From contig NZ_DS560017.1 of the NCBI RefSeq assembly GCF_000154825.1, positions 39,156-103,155 on the forward strand: a stretch of 64,000 nucleotides of DNA, read 5' to 3'. Of the stretch, positions 52,144-60,664 are shown in pieces. Below the pieces are notes generated by a model. The model was not told where the DNA came from and searched no databases. It saw only the letters and a program-made list of their open reading frames with translations. The translations under genes and the position numbers were made by a program. Each line of letters starts with the position of its first letter. Position 1 is the first letter of the stretch. Source of the DNA: Anaerofustis stercorihominis DSM 17244 (GTDB lineage: Bacteria; Bacillota; Clostridia; Eubacteriales; Anaerofustaceae).

Positions 52144-52150
52144 AATCCAA

Positions 52151-52300
52151 TGTAGGGCGTTGCCCTACGCCCCACTAATCTTTACTTACCCAAAGATTAG
52201 ATAAAGAGCTCCACTCGTTCGACGTGGTGGAGCTTAACGCTTCTCGATTTCCTAAGAAATGCTACCCGCTATTTTTAGGAAGAGAAGCTATTCCCTTCCC
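52151..52300 (-). repeat. Structured repeat, type A (copy A15)
   Basis: Outer stem AGCTTCTC/GAGAAGC, a third compensated version. Inner hairpin CCTAA-AAAT-GC/GC-ATTT-TTAGG, variable hairpin CTAATCTTT-acttaccc-AAAGATTAG, tail GTAGGGC/GCCCTAC. Confidence 0.85.
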
Positions 52301-52324
52301 CATACAAAGAAAATTTTATTTTAA

Positions 52325-52634
52325 ATTAATAAATCTTTTAAGTGATTTGCGGGTGAATGACTTTAGTAAGTTTAATATTCCTTTTAGCGAAGCTCTTTTC
52401 CTCACGCAGAGGAAGAATTTGACTGTTTACCCATTAGAAAAATGGGCTGGATTTTTTTTAATCAAGATGTGCCTCGGCACATTAAACAACACGATTTCGA
52501 AGTTATACTGTGCAGCGGATTTGCATCAGCAAGATTTGCGAGTTTCCCTAAGTTGTTTTTTATTTGTAAAAATACTGGCATGGTTCTTAAGGGACGGAGT
52601 CCCTTATAATTGGTTGTAGGGCTTTGCCCTACAA
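52325..52634 (+). repeat. Type B repeat carrying module D6
   Basis: AATAAATCTTTTAAGTGATT, the core AGTAAGTTTAATATTCCTTT, a CTCACGCAGAGG stem, then module D6 (52421-52544). After it come AAAAATACTGG, AAGGGACGGAGTCCCTT and GTAGGGC-TTT-GCCCTAC. Confidence 0.82.
52421..52544 (+). repeat. Hairpin-array module D, copy D6
   Basis: GACTGTTTA, CCCATT-agaaa-AATGGG (52430-52446), a weak GATT/AATC stem, TGTGCC-tc-GGCACA (52468-52481), AACAACACGATTTCGAAG, GCGGATTTGC, AAGATTTGCGAGTT. It has the long tail shared with D2 and D4. Confidence 0.85.
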
Positions 52635-52727
52635 AAAGTAAAGATTGTTTTAGAAAATTTTGCCCGATAATAGGTTTGCGGGATTTTAGGGACAGAACCA
52701 CTAATGTGGGTTTAAGGGCAGAACTTC

Positions 52728-53288
52728 TTAAAGTTGTTTGGTGATGGCAACAGCCAAAAGCTTTGCGGAGATTTCGGCAAAATGAACTCCGTCCAAAGTA
52801 AGGGGTATTCCTTTTTCCGCTTCCTCTTTTTGAAGGGAATATATATCTATATATGAAAAGCCGTATTTCTCTGCTAAGCTTTTTATTACATTATTTCTTG
52901 AAATTATAAGATTTTGATTAAAGTCGGAATATTCAACGTAAGGAAGACCTATAATAATCACTTTTTTATCATTATTTTTTAAATCAATAAGCATGCTTTC
53001 ATAAAGCTCTTTGAAGTCAGTTTGACTGTTTTCGTACATTTCTTCATCAAAATAAGAAAATGCAGAGAAAGAAAAAAGTAAATCATTTATCCCCACAAAT
53101 AAAATATATGTATCTATATCCTTGTATCTTTTATCTTTCAGACATCTTTTAAGTCTGAACGCCACGCCCTCCGTCGTATCTCCGTCGATTCCTTTGTTTA
53201 TAGTTTCGTATCGTTTACCTAAATAATCTCTGTAAGTATAACCTATGTTTCCGTTTGTAAGGCTGTCGCCGATACATATTACTTTCAT
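52728..53288 (-). CDS. SGNH/GDSL-family hydrolase
   Basis: This 186-aa protein has the block I motif CIGDSLTNG (Ser about 8), a block III-like VGINDLLF (Gly/Asn, about 81-84) and the C-terminal DGVHF with catalytic Asp/His (about 166-169). It is probably an esterase or deacetylase of carbohydrates or lipids. There is no signal peptide with this start. AAAGGA sets the ATG at 53288. Confidence 0.9.
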   Translation of the reverse strand: MKVICIGDSLTNGNIGYTYRDYLGKRYETINKGIDGDTTEGVAFRLKRCLKDKRYKDIDTYILFVGINDLLFSFSAFSYFDEEMYENSQTDFKELYESMLIDLKNNDKKVIIIGLPYVEYSDFNQNLIISRNNVIKSLAEKYGFSYIDIYSLQKEEAEKGIPLTLDGVHFAEISAKLLAVAITKQL

Positions 53289-53324
53289 AAAACAGTATCC
53301 TTTCTTTTCTTGAAACAAACTTCC

Positions 53325-53580
53325 TAGGGGCGCTGCCCCTTACACCCCGGCACTTTTTAAAAGATTAAAAAGTACCAAAAAATCTTCGCTCAAGCCGCGA
53401 AGGCTAAAAGCGACTGGATAAATTAAAGGAACTCGCAAATCTTGCTTATGTAAATTTGCTCGTGTTGTTTATCAGTCTAAAGACTGCACATATTTTATTT
53501 ATAAAATATGTCTATTTCTTCGAAATAGTAAACAGTCAAAATACTGCCCGCATTTTGTGAAACAGTCGCTTTCCCGTCCC
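53325..53580 (-). repeat. Structured repeat, type A (copy A16), split by module D7
   Basis: GGGGCGCTGCCCC, ACTTTTT/AAAAAGT, CTCAAGCCGCGAAGG and GCGACTGGAT, then module D7 (53430-53537), then GCCCGCATTTTG and CAGTCGC. It is nearly the same host sequence as A1, which lacks the insert. Confidence 0.88.
53430..53537 (-). repeat. Hairpin-array module D, copy D7
   Basis: In minus orientation: GACTGTTTA, CTATTTC-gaa-GAAATAG, ACATATTTTAT-aa-ATAAAATATGT, CAGTCT/AGACTG, AACAACACGAGCAAATT, AGATTTGCGAGTT. All three hairpins (7, 11 and 6 bp) are perfect. Confidence 0.92.
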
Positions 53581-53719
53581 TTTTATAAAGATTTATTATT
53601 TGATAGTAAAATGAAATTCTATATGTAGGGGGAATGGGCTAGCTTCTCTTCCGAAAAAATACTGTTCGCTTTTTATGAAACAGTCTCAACTTTAACCTCT
53701 TAAAAAGAAAAATTCTATT

Positions 53720-53942
53720 ATTTATTAAAGGTGATAACTCTTTTAGGTAATATTTGGGTGAATATCTGTTGTAAGTTTAATATCCCTTTTGCCGAAGGCT
53801 TAGCACCACGCAGTGGAAGAATTTTTACCCCTTTTTTGTTTCTTCGGACAAAAAAGGGCGGATCGTAAGGCGGAGCCTTGCAGAATGTTGGGTCGCAGGG
53901 TAACGACCTGCATTTGGTTTTAGGAGCGGAGCCCCTTATATG
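53720..53942 (+). repeat. Type B repeat with several tail hairpins
   Basis: GTAAGTTTAATATCCCTTTT core, CCACGCAGTGG stem, CCCTTTTTTGT-ttcttcgg-ACAAAAAAGGG, then AAGGCGGAGCCTT, GCAGG-gtaacga-CCTGC and GGGGC tails. A truncated type A piece lies just before it (53638-53695). Confidence 0.8.
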
Positions 53943-53947
53943 TTGTT

Positions 53948-54835
53948 TTAAAAAAGCAGTTTAAAATAATCCTTTAACGTCGCTTTTTTCTTTGGTTTAC
54001 TAAACCAGCTTTTTACTATTTTCTTTATGTCATAGGTTTGAAGCACAACGTTCAGTTCTCCACCGAGGAAGATTATATACATGCAGATGTATAGCCAAAG
54101 CATGAAGAGTATCACCGCACTTAGAGAACCGTAAATAAGCGAGTTTGCTCCGACCTTTGTTATATATAATGAGTAAAGCCAGGAGAATATTATCCAGCCT
54201 GCCGAGGAAAATATCGCCCCGGGAAGTTCTTTTAAGATATGACATTTTCTCTTTGGAAGTACGCAGAATGTTATAAGAAATATTGCAAGGAGCAAGAAAA
54301 ATCCACCCAGATAACTGTAATTTATATGAAGATCACCTATAAAAAACAGTTCGCTTTGCAGAAATTTAGCTATGTTTATCCCAAATATCAACAGGATTAT
54401 TACCGAAAGGAAAATAAGTCCGAAACAAATCGTGTAGAGGAGAGATACCCCTCTTATTTGAATATAATTTCTTTCATCTTTTGTTTTATATATTGTGTTA
54501 AGTCCCTTGGATATTGAGTAAATACCCTTTGAAGCAGACCATACAAGCGTTAGAAATGTAACGAGGAGCACTGTTCCCGAGTAGTTTATATATAGTCCCT
54601 TGAATAAGTCAGTGATAAAGCCTGCGAGCGCCTGAGGGAATATATGGATAGATATGCTTATGAGTTCTTCCTGTGTCAAAGGAAGGTACTGTACGAGCAA
54701 GACGATTATCATTATCAGAGGTACGAAAGAGAACATCATAAAGAAAGCCGACTGTGCAGCGAATGTATAAATAAAATCTTCACTTAGTTTGTCAAGGCTT
54801 GATTTGATGTCCTTTAAAAACTGATATAGGTTCAT
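53948..54835 (-). CDS. YihY/BrkB-family membrane protein
   Basis: This 295-aa protein has about six membrane segments and the BrkB/YihY signature (AAQSAFFMMFSFVPLIMIIV near 25-45, SKGIYSISKGLNTIY near 110, SLIYGSLSAVILFMLWLYICMYIIFLGGELN near 230-260). The family is an integral membrane protein of uncertain function; its old RNase BN label was wrong. It stands alone between repeat clusters. Confidence 0.92.
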   Translation of the reverse strand: MNLYQFLKDIKSSLDKLSEDFIYTFAAQSAFFMMFSFVPLIMIIVLLVQYLPLTQEELISISIHIFPQALAGFITDLFKGLYINYSGTVLLVTFLTLVWSASKGIYSISKGLNTIYKTKDERNYIQIRGVSLLYTICFGLIFLSVIILLIFGINIAKFLQSELFFIGDLHINYSYLGGFFLLLAIFLITFCVLPKRKCHILKELPGAIFSSAGWIIFSWLYSLYITKVGANSLIYGSLSAVILFMLWLYICMYIIFLGGELNVVLQTYDIKKIVKSWFSKPKKKATLKDYFKLLF

Positions 54836-55546
54836 TTTTTACCCCTTTTATTATTTATTATATTTTACACCAAATATACTTAATAATAAACATAAAAATA
54901 AGAAATAATAGAGTGGCTTTTTTAATTAAACTATTTTGTGATCCGGAGCCAAGATTAAGGAATGTATATTACTGATTGCATGTACATTATTATACTTTTG
55001 GGTTTAAATTAGGTGCGTAAATGATGAATGGAAGTTTAGAAGAAGATGAATAAATAAAACTTATTTTTAGAGCTTTGATAATAGTGATTGTTTGGGTAAA
55101 ATCGGTTTGATATAAAAACAAGAAACCTTAAAATATCGTTAATGTAAAACTGCTGTACAGCAAACTAAAGAAATCGTGTTATTTTGTATGTGTAAATATA
55201 TATTTGAATTTTAATGAATGTTCAACAATAATTCTAAATAATTCTTAAAATAATCATAAATAGAGGGTGTTATTGTGACTATCTTAAATATGACTTATAT
55301 TTGTTATATCATTTTCGTACTTTGAAAGTTATCATTTATAAAAGTAAACAACTTTTTTAGATAATTTGCGGTTGATTTAATTTAGTAGATTTAATATCTT
55401 GTTATACCTATACTTTACTTGTTCCTCATAATTTTAAAGTAACTGGTAACTTATGAGATAAATAAATTTTTATGTAATTGAAATATGAAAGGAAATTGGG
55501 CGTTTAATATCTTTCTTGTCAGCGTAATGTCCTCTAGAATGAAAAA

Positions 55547-55782
55547 TTTTAACTCCTTTGAAATAATATAAATGTCTTGGCTTGAAGCTGTATAAACAAA
55601 AAAGAGTTTGTCCCTATATTTTGAAACAAATCCTTTATGGTAATTTAAATATAACAGTTATTCATAAATCAATATATTTTATTTATAATCTTTTCACATA
55701 TAATGTTGCCATTTTCTAATAAGTAAATAAATCATTCAGGTAATAAGCGGTTGATTGACTTTAGTAAGTTTAATATCCTTTC
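55547..55782 (+). repeat. Direct duplication, left copy
   Basis: About 230 bp, highly similar to 56024-56250. Shared stretches include TTTGAAACAAA, ATAACAGTTATTCATAAATC and the type B edge with its GTAAGTTTAATATCC core. Confidence 0.75.
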
Positions 55783-56023
55783 CACGAATGCTAAGCTACA
55801 ACGGCTTGAGTAGAGATTTTTTGTTTTTTTATTTTGAAAAAGAACATATAAACTTTTTAAGATAATTTGCGGTTGATTTACTTTAATAAATTTGATTTTT
55901 CTTTGTTTAAGGGGGATAACAGTATAATCATAAAACTTTTAATTTAATAATGGTTGGGGTAGCGACTGTTCCAAAATTTTAGGAAAGCTGATTGTAATAC
56001 AAGGCACTGCATTTATAGAAAGC

Positions 56024-56250
56024 ATTTAACACCTTTAAAATAATATAAATCATTGTTTAATCAATATAATAAAAAAAGAATTTGTCCCTATACTTTGAAA
56101 CAAAGCTCTTAGTAATTTAAATATAACAGTTATTCATAAATCAATATATTTTATTTATAATCTTTTTACATATGATGTTGTCATTTTCTAATAAGTAAAT
56201 AAATCATTCAGGTAATATGCGTGTGATTGACTTTAGTAAGTTTAATATCC
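56024..56250 (+). repeat. Direct duplication, right copy
   Basis: Second copy of 55547-55782. It continues into the intact type B element with hairpin CTAAATCTTTG-ggcgag-CAAAGATTTAG and tail AGGGGTGGAACCCCT. Confidence 0.75.
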
Positions 56251-56359
56251 CTTTTCCCGAAGGCTTTGGCACCGCGCCCAGCGGAGCCCTTTATTCTAAA
56301 TCTTTGGGCGAGCAAAGATTTAGCGGGGTCATAGGGGTGGAACCCCTGAAAAAATTTAA

Positions 56360-56435
56360 TGGAGCTGATAGTCGGATTCGAACCGACGACTTACTCATTA
56401 CGAATGAGTTACTCTACCAGCTGAGTTATACCAGC
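56360..56435 (-). tRNA. tRNA-Thr (anticodon CGT)
   Basis: Full cloverleaf on the minus strand: acceptor GCTGGTA/TATCAGC, D arm with AGCTGGTAGAGT, anticodon stem ACTCA/TGAGT around TTCGTAA, T arm GTCGGTTCGAATCCGAC, discriminator T and encoded CCA. The anticodon CGT reads ACG. Confidence 0.96.
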
Positions 56436-56531
56436 CCACAAGTTATATTTTAATTAAAAAATCATTAAGTGTCAATAACTATTGTTTACTTATTTATATT
56501 TTCGTATATAATTTATTTAAGAGGTGAGGAT

Positions 56532-57380
56532 ATGTTTAACTTTATTAAGAAGAAAAAGACGGGAATATGCTTCAGCGGAGGCGGTGTGAAAGGTTTTGCT
56601 CATATCGGAGTCATAAAAGCTTTGGAAGAGAATGGTATCAAGTTCGATATGGCTTCGGGAAACAGTGCGGGGAGTATCGTAGGTGCTTTGTATGCACTGG
56701 GTATAGGTGCGGATGAAATGCTTGATTATTCACTCAGCATGGAAGTAAGGGATATAATCAATTATAAAAGTGTCAGAAATAAACTTAGTTTCGATTCCGC
56801 CAAGGATTTGATAAATTCTTTTAAAGGGATAACCCTTTCTCCTGCGATAGATTCGGAAAATATAGAGAAGTTCTTTTTGGGTATCGGAGGAGATAAGTTA
56901 TTCAATGATACTTTGATTCCTTTTTATGCGGTCAGCACGGACTTGAAAAGCGGTAAGCTGGTAGTAATGGATAAGGGCAGACTTGCTACTGCGGTCAGAG
57001 CCAGCAGTGCCATACCGGGCGTTTTCACTCCCGTTGTAAGCGATAAATATACTCTAGTCGACGGGCTCGTATTAAATAATATGCCTGCGGATATCTTAAA
57101 GGATAAGGGTGCGGACAAGGTCCTTAGTATAAACTTAAAGAAGTATTCCAAAATAGGTACCGACAGCACGAAGTACTTCGATATGCTTTTCGCTACCATA
57201 GATATCATGGCTGACAGGAGCCTTTACGACGGTATCAATGCTTCCGATCTTGTAATAAATCCATATTTGGAAGATACTAAGCTTACTTTAGACGATAATT
57301 ATATCAAACAGGTTTACGACTTCGGGTATAAAGAAGCTATGACCAACATGGATAAGATAGTAAAGATGTTCGGGAAATAG
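56532..57380 (+). CDS. Patatin-like phospholipase / RssA-type hydrolase
   Basis: This 282-aa protein has the oxyanion motif SGGGVKGFAHIG (about 14-25), the nucleophile elbow GNSAGS (Ser about 46) and the catalytic Asp in VDGLVLNNMP (about 178). It hydrolyses ester bonds of lipids; the real substrate is unknown. AGGTGAGG sets the ATG at 56532; the frame is open further upstream without a ribosome site. A hairpin with a T run follows. Confidence 0.92.
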   Translation: MFNFIKKKKTGICFSGGGVKGFAHIGVIKALEENGIKFDMASGNSAGSIVGALYALGIGADEMLDYSLSMEVRDIINYKSVRNKLSFDSAKDLINSFKGITLSPAIDSENIEKFFLGIGGDKLFNDTLIPFYAVSTDLKSGKLVVMDKGRLATAVRASSAIPGVFTPVVSDKYTLVDGLVLNNMPADILKDKGADKVLSINLKKYSKIGTDSTKYFDMLFATIDIMADRSLYDGINASDLVINPYLEDTKLTLDDNYIKQVYDFGYKEAMTNMDKIVKMFGK

Positions 57381-57406
57381 AAAAGTAAAAAATAAAGTCA
57401 ATATTT

Positions 57407-57450
57407 GCGGGCGCGGAATCTGCTTTAGCAGGCGTAGTGCCCGCTTTTTT
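57407..57450 (+). terminator. Hairpin element E, copy 2, acting as terminator
   Basis: GCGGGC/GCCCGC outer stem, internal loop GCGGAAT opposite GCGTAGT, upper stem CTGC/GCAG, then a T7 run. It is the same element as 38192-38228. Confidence 0.75.
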
Positions 57451-57650
57451 TACGATTATTTCATTTTAAAAATATCTCGATTAATAATAAGATTTTTAAA
57501 TAATCCTTTTGTTTTATAATGATAAAATAATATGTAAAAATCGATTATGAACTTAATATTTTTGCAATATGTCTAAAGATATTATACTTACTTTCGTTTT
57601 ACGATATTTGTTATATTTATTAAAGAAAAGCAAATGAAAGGGTAAAATCG

Positions 57651-57679
57651 TTGACAAAATTTTTAAAAGCGCATATAAT
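57651..57679 (+). promoter_or_regulatory. Promoter of the mgtE pair
   Basis: TTGACA (57651-57656), 17 bp, TATAAT (57674-57679), a full consensus. It starts an RNA with a leader of about 170 nt. Confidence 0.85.
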
Positions 57680-57716
57680 AAATTATTAGATAAATAAAGA
57701 AAAGGTGGTGAAGAAA

Positions 57717-57812
57717 ATGGATGCGGGAAGTAGTATCAGCACTGAACCCGGAGGGCGTATTATAATCAGTTTAGGACGTACTGCTTTAAAAGTGCGTTCA
57801 TTTTCGAGCTAA
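57717..57812 (+). CDS. 31-aa leader ORF upstream of mgtE
   Basis: The ORF starts with ATG 8 nt after AAAGGTGGTG and ends TAA at 57812, 45 bp before the first mgtE gene. The peptide (MDAGSSISTEPGGR, then IIISLGRTALKVRSFSS) is not one I recognise. Its second half can fold as an RNA hairpin (GGACG-ACT / AGT-CGTTC). The next gene has no clear ribosome site of its own, so translation or stalling in this leader could control mgtE. Confidence 0.6.
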   Translation: MDAGSSISTEPGGRIIISLGRTALKVRSFSS

Positions 57813-57857
57813 TTAAATATACTCCTAAGGTTTAGTTTTAGCATTCAATTCAAAAAC

Positions 57858-59195
57858 ATGAACAAAGGAGAATTAATATTAAAACTTTTAGATAGTCGTG
57901 ACTTCAGAAGGATCAAAGATGTACTAAAAGAAATGAATTTTGCGGATATTGCTCTTCTTTTTAATGAAATCCCATTGGAAGACATTCCGCTTATTTTTCG
58001 TGTTTTGCCAAAAGACACGGCAAGCGATGTATTTGCGGAACTTGATAACGATATCCGGGAATATCTTATAAAGTCTTTCAGCGATGATGAATTAAGAGAA
58101 GTTTTGGATTTATTATTTGTAGATGATACCGTAGACATAATAGAAGAAATGCCTGCAAGTGTCGCAAAGAGGATATTAAAGCATACGGACTATAAAACCA
58201 GAAAGCAGATAAATGAGATCCTAAAGTATCCCGAAGACAGTGCGGGAAGCATCATGACTACGGAGTTTGTATCTTTGAGAAAAGATATGGACGTATATGA
58301 TGCATTTTTAAAAATCAAAGCAACCGGTATAGACAAGGAAACTATCTATACCTTATACGTCACGGACTCTAAAAAGAAACTTATCGGACTCGTTTCCACT
58401 AAGGATCTTCTTTTATCCGATATGGAAGATAAAATAGAAGATATAATGGAAACAAACATTATTTATGCAAATACTCTTGAAGACAGGGAAGAGGTCGTTA
58501 AGCTTTTTCACAAGTACGACTTGCTTGCTATACCCGTTGTGGATAATGAAAAGAGGCTCATCGGTATCATAACCGTCGATGACGTTATCGACGTAATCGT
58601 TGAAGAGGATACCGAAGACTTTGAAAAAATGGCTGCCATGACTCCCAGTGAAGATACTTATTTTAAGACTTCCGTCTTTACTCATGCAAAGAAGAGATTT
58701 GGCTGGCTGTTGTTTTTGATGTTATCCGCGACTTTTACCCAAACGATAATCACTCACTACGAACTGGCTTTTGCCGTCGTTCCGATTTTGGCTTCGTTCA
58801 TTCCGATGATAAGCGATACCGGAGGAAACTGCGGTTCTCAGAGTGCGACCATGGTTATAAGGGGGATGTCTCTGGATGAGATAAAACCCAAAGATATATT
58901 AAAGGTAGTAAAAAAGGAAAGTGCCATATCCATAATGGTGGGGGTAGTTTTAAGCCTTGTCAACGGACTTAGGATAATCCTTACTTATCACAATATTACT
59001 TTGGCTATAGTCCTTGGGCTTACGCTGATATGTACCGTCTTTATGTCAAAGATACTTGGTTGTATCCTTCCGATTTTGGCAAAGATAATTAAAGTAGACC
59101 CGGCGGTCATGGCATCTCCGCTTATTTCAACGGTGGTAGATGCGTGTTCTCTGATAATATATTTTAATATTGCAATGAACATATTACACATTTAA
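57858..59195 (+). CDS. mgtE: Magnesium transporter MgtE, first tandem copy
   Basis: This 445-aa protein has the MgtE N domain (about 1-125: helical repeats, LLFVDDTVDIIEEMPA), a CBS pair (about 128-250, ending VDDVIDVIVEEDTEDFEKMAAM) and five membrane helices (about 280-445) with the pore signature DTGGNCGSQSATMVIRG. It is a Mg2+ channel gated by internal Mg2+. The ATG at 57858 has no Shine-Dalgarno sequence in front; AAAGGAG lies just inside the frame. It is preceded by a leader ORF. Confidence 0.95.
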   Translation: MNKGELILKLLDSRDFRRIKDVLKEMNFADIALLFNEIPLEDIPLIFRVLPKDTASDVFAELDNDIREYLIKSFSDDELREVLDLLFVDDTVDIIEEMPASVAKRILKHTDYKTRKQINEILKYPEDSAGSIMTTEFVSLRKDMDVYDAFLKIKATGIDKETIYTLYVTDSKKKLIGLVSTKDLLLSDMEDKIEDIMETNIIYANTLEDREEVVKLFHKYDLLAIPVVDNEKRLIGIITVDDVIDVIVEEDTEDFEKMAAMTPSEDTYFKTSVFTHAKKRFGWLLFLMLSATFTQTIITHYELAFAVVPILASFIPMISDTGGNCGSQSATMVIRGMSLDEIKPKDILKVVKKESAISIMVGVVLSLVNGLRIILTYHNITLAIVLGLTLICTVFMSKILGCILPILAKIIKVDPAVMASPLISTVVDACSLIIYFNIAMNILHI

Positions 59196-59207
59196 AGGAG
59201 GGGTAAG

Positions 59208-60539
59208 ATGGAAGAAAAAATATTAAGACTGTTAAATGAAAGACGTTTTTATGAACTGAAAAAATTCTTGGAAACGCTGAATCCAAACGATATAGCACCT
59301 CTCTTTGACGAAATACCCATGGAGGATGTGCTCATAATCTTCAGGCTGCTTCCTAAGGAGACTGCCGCAGAGACTTTTGTTGAAATAGATAACGACAATC
59401 AGGAATATCTTATAAGGGCTTTCAGTGATGAAGAACTTAAAGAAGTACTTGATTTATTATTCGTAGACGATACGGCGGACCTTGTAGAGGAAATGCCTGC
59501 AAATGTGGCGAAGAGAGTACTCAAACATACCGATGTAAAGACAAGGAAGCTAATAAACGAAATACTTAAATATCCCGAAGATAGTGCGGGAAGCATCATG
59601 ACTACGGAGTTTGTGTCTTTAAGAAAAGATATGACCGTCCTTGAAGCTCTTAATAAAATAAAGGCTACGGGGGTAGACAAAGAAACTATATACACATGCT
59701 ACGTTACGGATAAGACCAAAAAGCTCATCGGACTTGTTTCCACCAAGGATATCCTTCTTTCCGATATGGACGAGATGATCGAGGATATAATGGAGACAAA
59801 CTTCATTTATACTCATACCTTGGCGGACAGAGAAGACGTAGTGAAGATGTTCGATAAATACGATTTACTTGCCGTTCCCGTAGTAGATAAAGAAGACAGG
59901 CTTATAGGTATCATAACCGTAGACGATGCCATCGACGTAATCAGAGAAGAAAACACAGAGGACTTCGAAAAAATGGCAGCTATGATGCCAAGTGACGAAA
60001 GTTACTTCAAGACTCCCGCTTTCACTCATGCCAAGAACAGGATAATGTGGCTGTTGTTTTTGATGTTATCCGCGACCATGACTCAAGCGGTGATAACGCA
60101 CTATGAAGCGGCTTTTGCGACAGTTCCTCTTCTCGTTGCCTTTATACCTATGATAACGGGGACAGGGGGGAACTGCGGTTCACAAAGCTCGACGATGATT
60201 ATCCGTGGTCTTGCCCTTGATGAAATTGAGCCTAAAGACGTATTCAAAGCCATGCTCAAAGAAGGGGAAATAGGACTTCTTGTGGGTGTTTCTCTTGCGA
60301 TAGTAAACGGGATTAGGATAATAATCTTCTATCACGATACTATTCTTGCATTGGTACTCGGTATCACTTTGATAGCGACTATCATAATGGCGAAACTTAT
60401 GGGGTGTATCCTGCCCATAGCGGCAAAAAAATTGAAGCTGGACCCTGCGATAATGGCGGCTCCGCTTATTACGACCCTTGTTGATACTTGTTCCATCCTC
60501 GTATATTTCAACGTTGCACTTAAAATAATGAATTTATAA
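59208..60539 (+). CDS. mgtE: Magnesium transporter MgtE, second tandem copy
   Basis: This 443-aa paralogue is clearly similar along its whole length to the first copy (N domain, CBS pair, five helices, GTGGNCGSQSSTMIIRG). It begins 12 bp after the first with AAAGGAGGGG, so the two are co-transcribed. MgtE acts as a homodimer; whether these two form a heterodimer is open. A terminator follows. Confidence 0.95.
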   Translation: MEEKILRLLNERRFYELKKFLETLNPNDIAPLFDEIPMEDVLIIFRLLPKETAAETFVEIDNDNQEYLIRAFSDEELKEVLDLLFVDDTADLVEEMPANVAKRVLKHTDVKTRKLINEILKYPEDSAGSIMTTEFVSLRKDMTVLEALNKIKATGVDKETIYTCYVTDKTKKLIGLVSTKDILLSDMDEMIEDIMETNFIYTHTLADREDVVKMFDKYDLLAVPVVDKEDRLIGIITVDDAIDVIREENTEDFEKMAAMMPSDESYFKTPAFTHAKNRIMWLLFLMLSATMTQAVITHYEAAFATVPLLVAFIPMITGTGGNCGSQSSTMIIRGLALDEIEPKDVFKAMLKEGEIGLLVGVSLAIVNGIRIIIFYHDTILALVLGITLIATIIMAKLMGCILPIAAKKLKLDPAIMAAPLITTLVDTCSILVYFNVALKIMNL

Positions 60540-60558
60540 GGGGCTTAGGCCCTAAAAA

Positions 60559-60592
60559 ACAAAGGTATTAGGATTTTCCTAATACCTTTTCT
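60559..60592 (+). terminator. Terminator of the mgtE pair
   Basis: AAAGGTATTAGG/CCTAATACCTTT stem plus a T-rich tail. A GGGGC/GCCCC remnant of a repeat lies further right (60635-60660). Confidence 0.88.
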
Positions 60593-60664
60593 TGTGTAAT
60601 ATTTGCCTTTCTGTTTTTAAGTTTCGCCCTAAGACCCGTTACAAGGGGCAGAGCCCCTTATATA

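Larger units (their letters stand above)
54836..56359. other. Gene-free region of decayed repeats
   Basis: About 1.5 kb without a supported gene. It holds a decayed module D tail (about 55148-55200), several worn type B cores (55365, 55755, 55865), a direct duplication (55547-55782 and 56024-56250) and one intact type B element (56195-56355). Confidence 0.7.

Noticed and set aside
52224..52619. 131-codon plus-strand frame between metH and the SGNH hydrolase
   Set aside because: It spans repeat A15, a type B repeat and module D6. Its peptide reflects repeat hairpins, and similar fragments appear over other repeats.
57680..57857. M-box Mg2+ riboswitch in the mgtE leader
   Set aside because: The leader lacks the conserved M-box blocks and is short; a leader ORF fits better.
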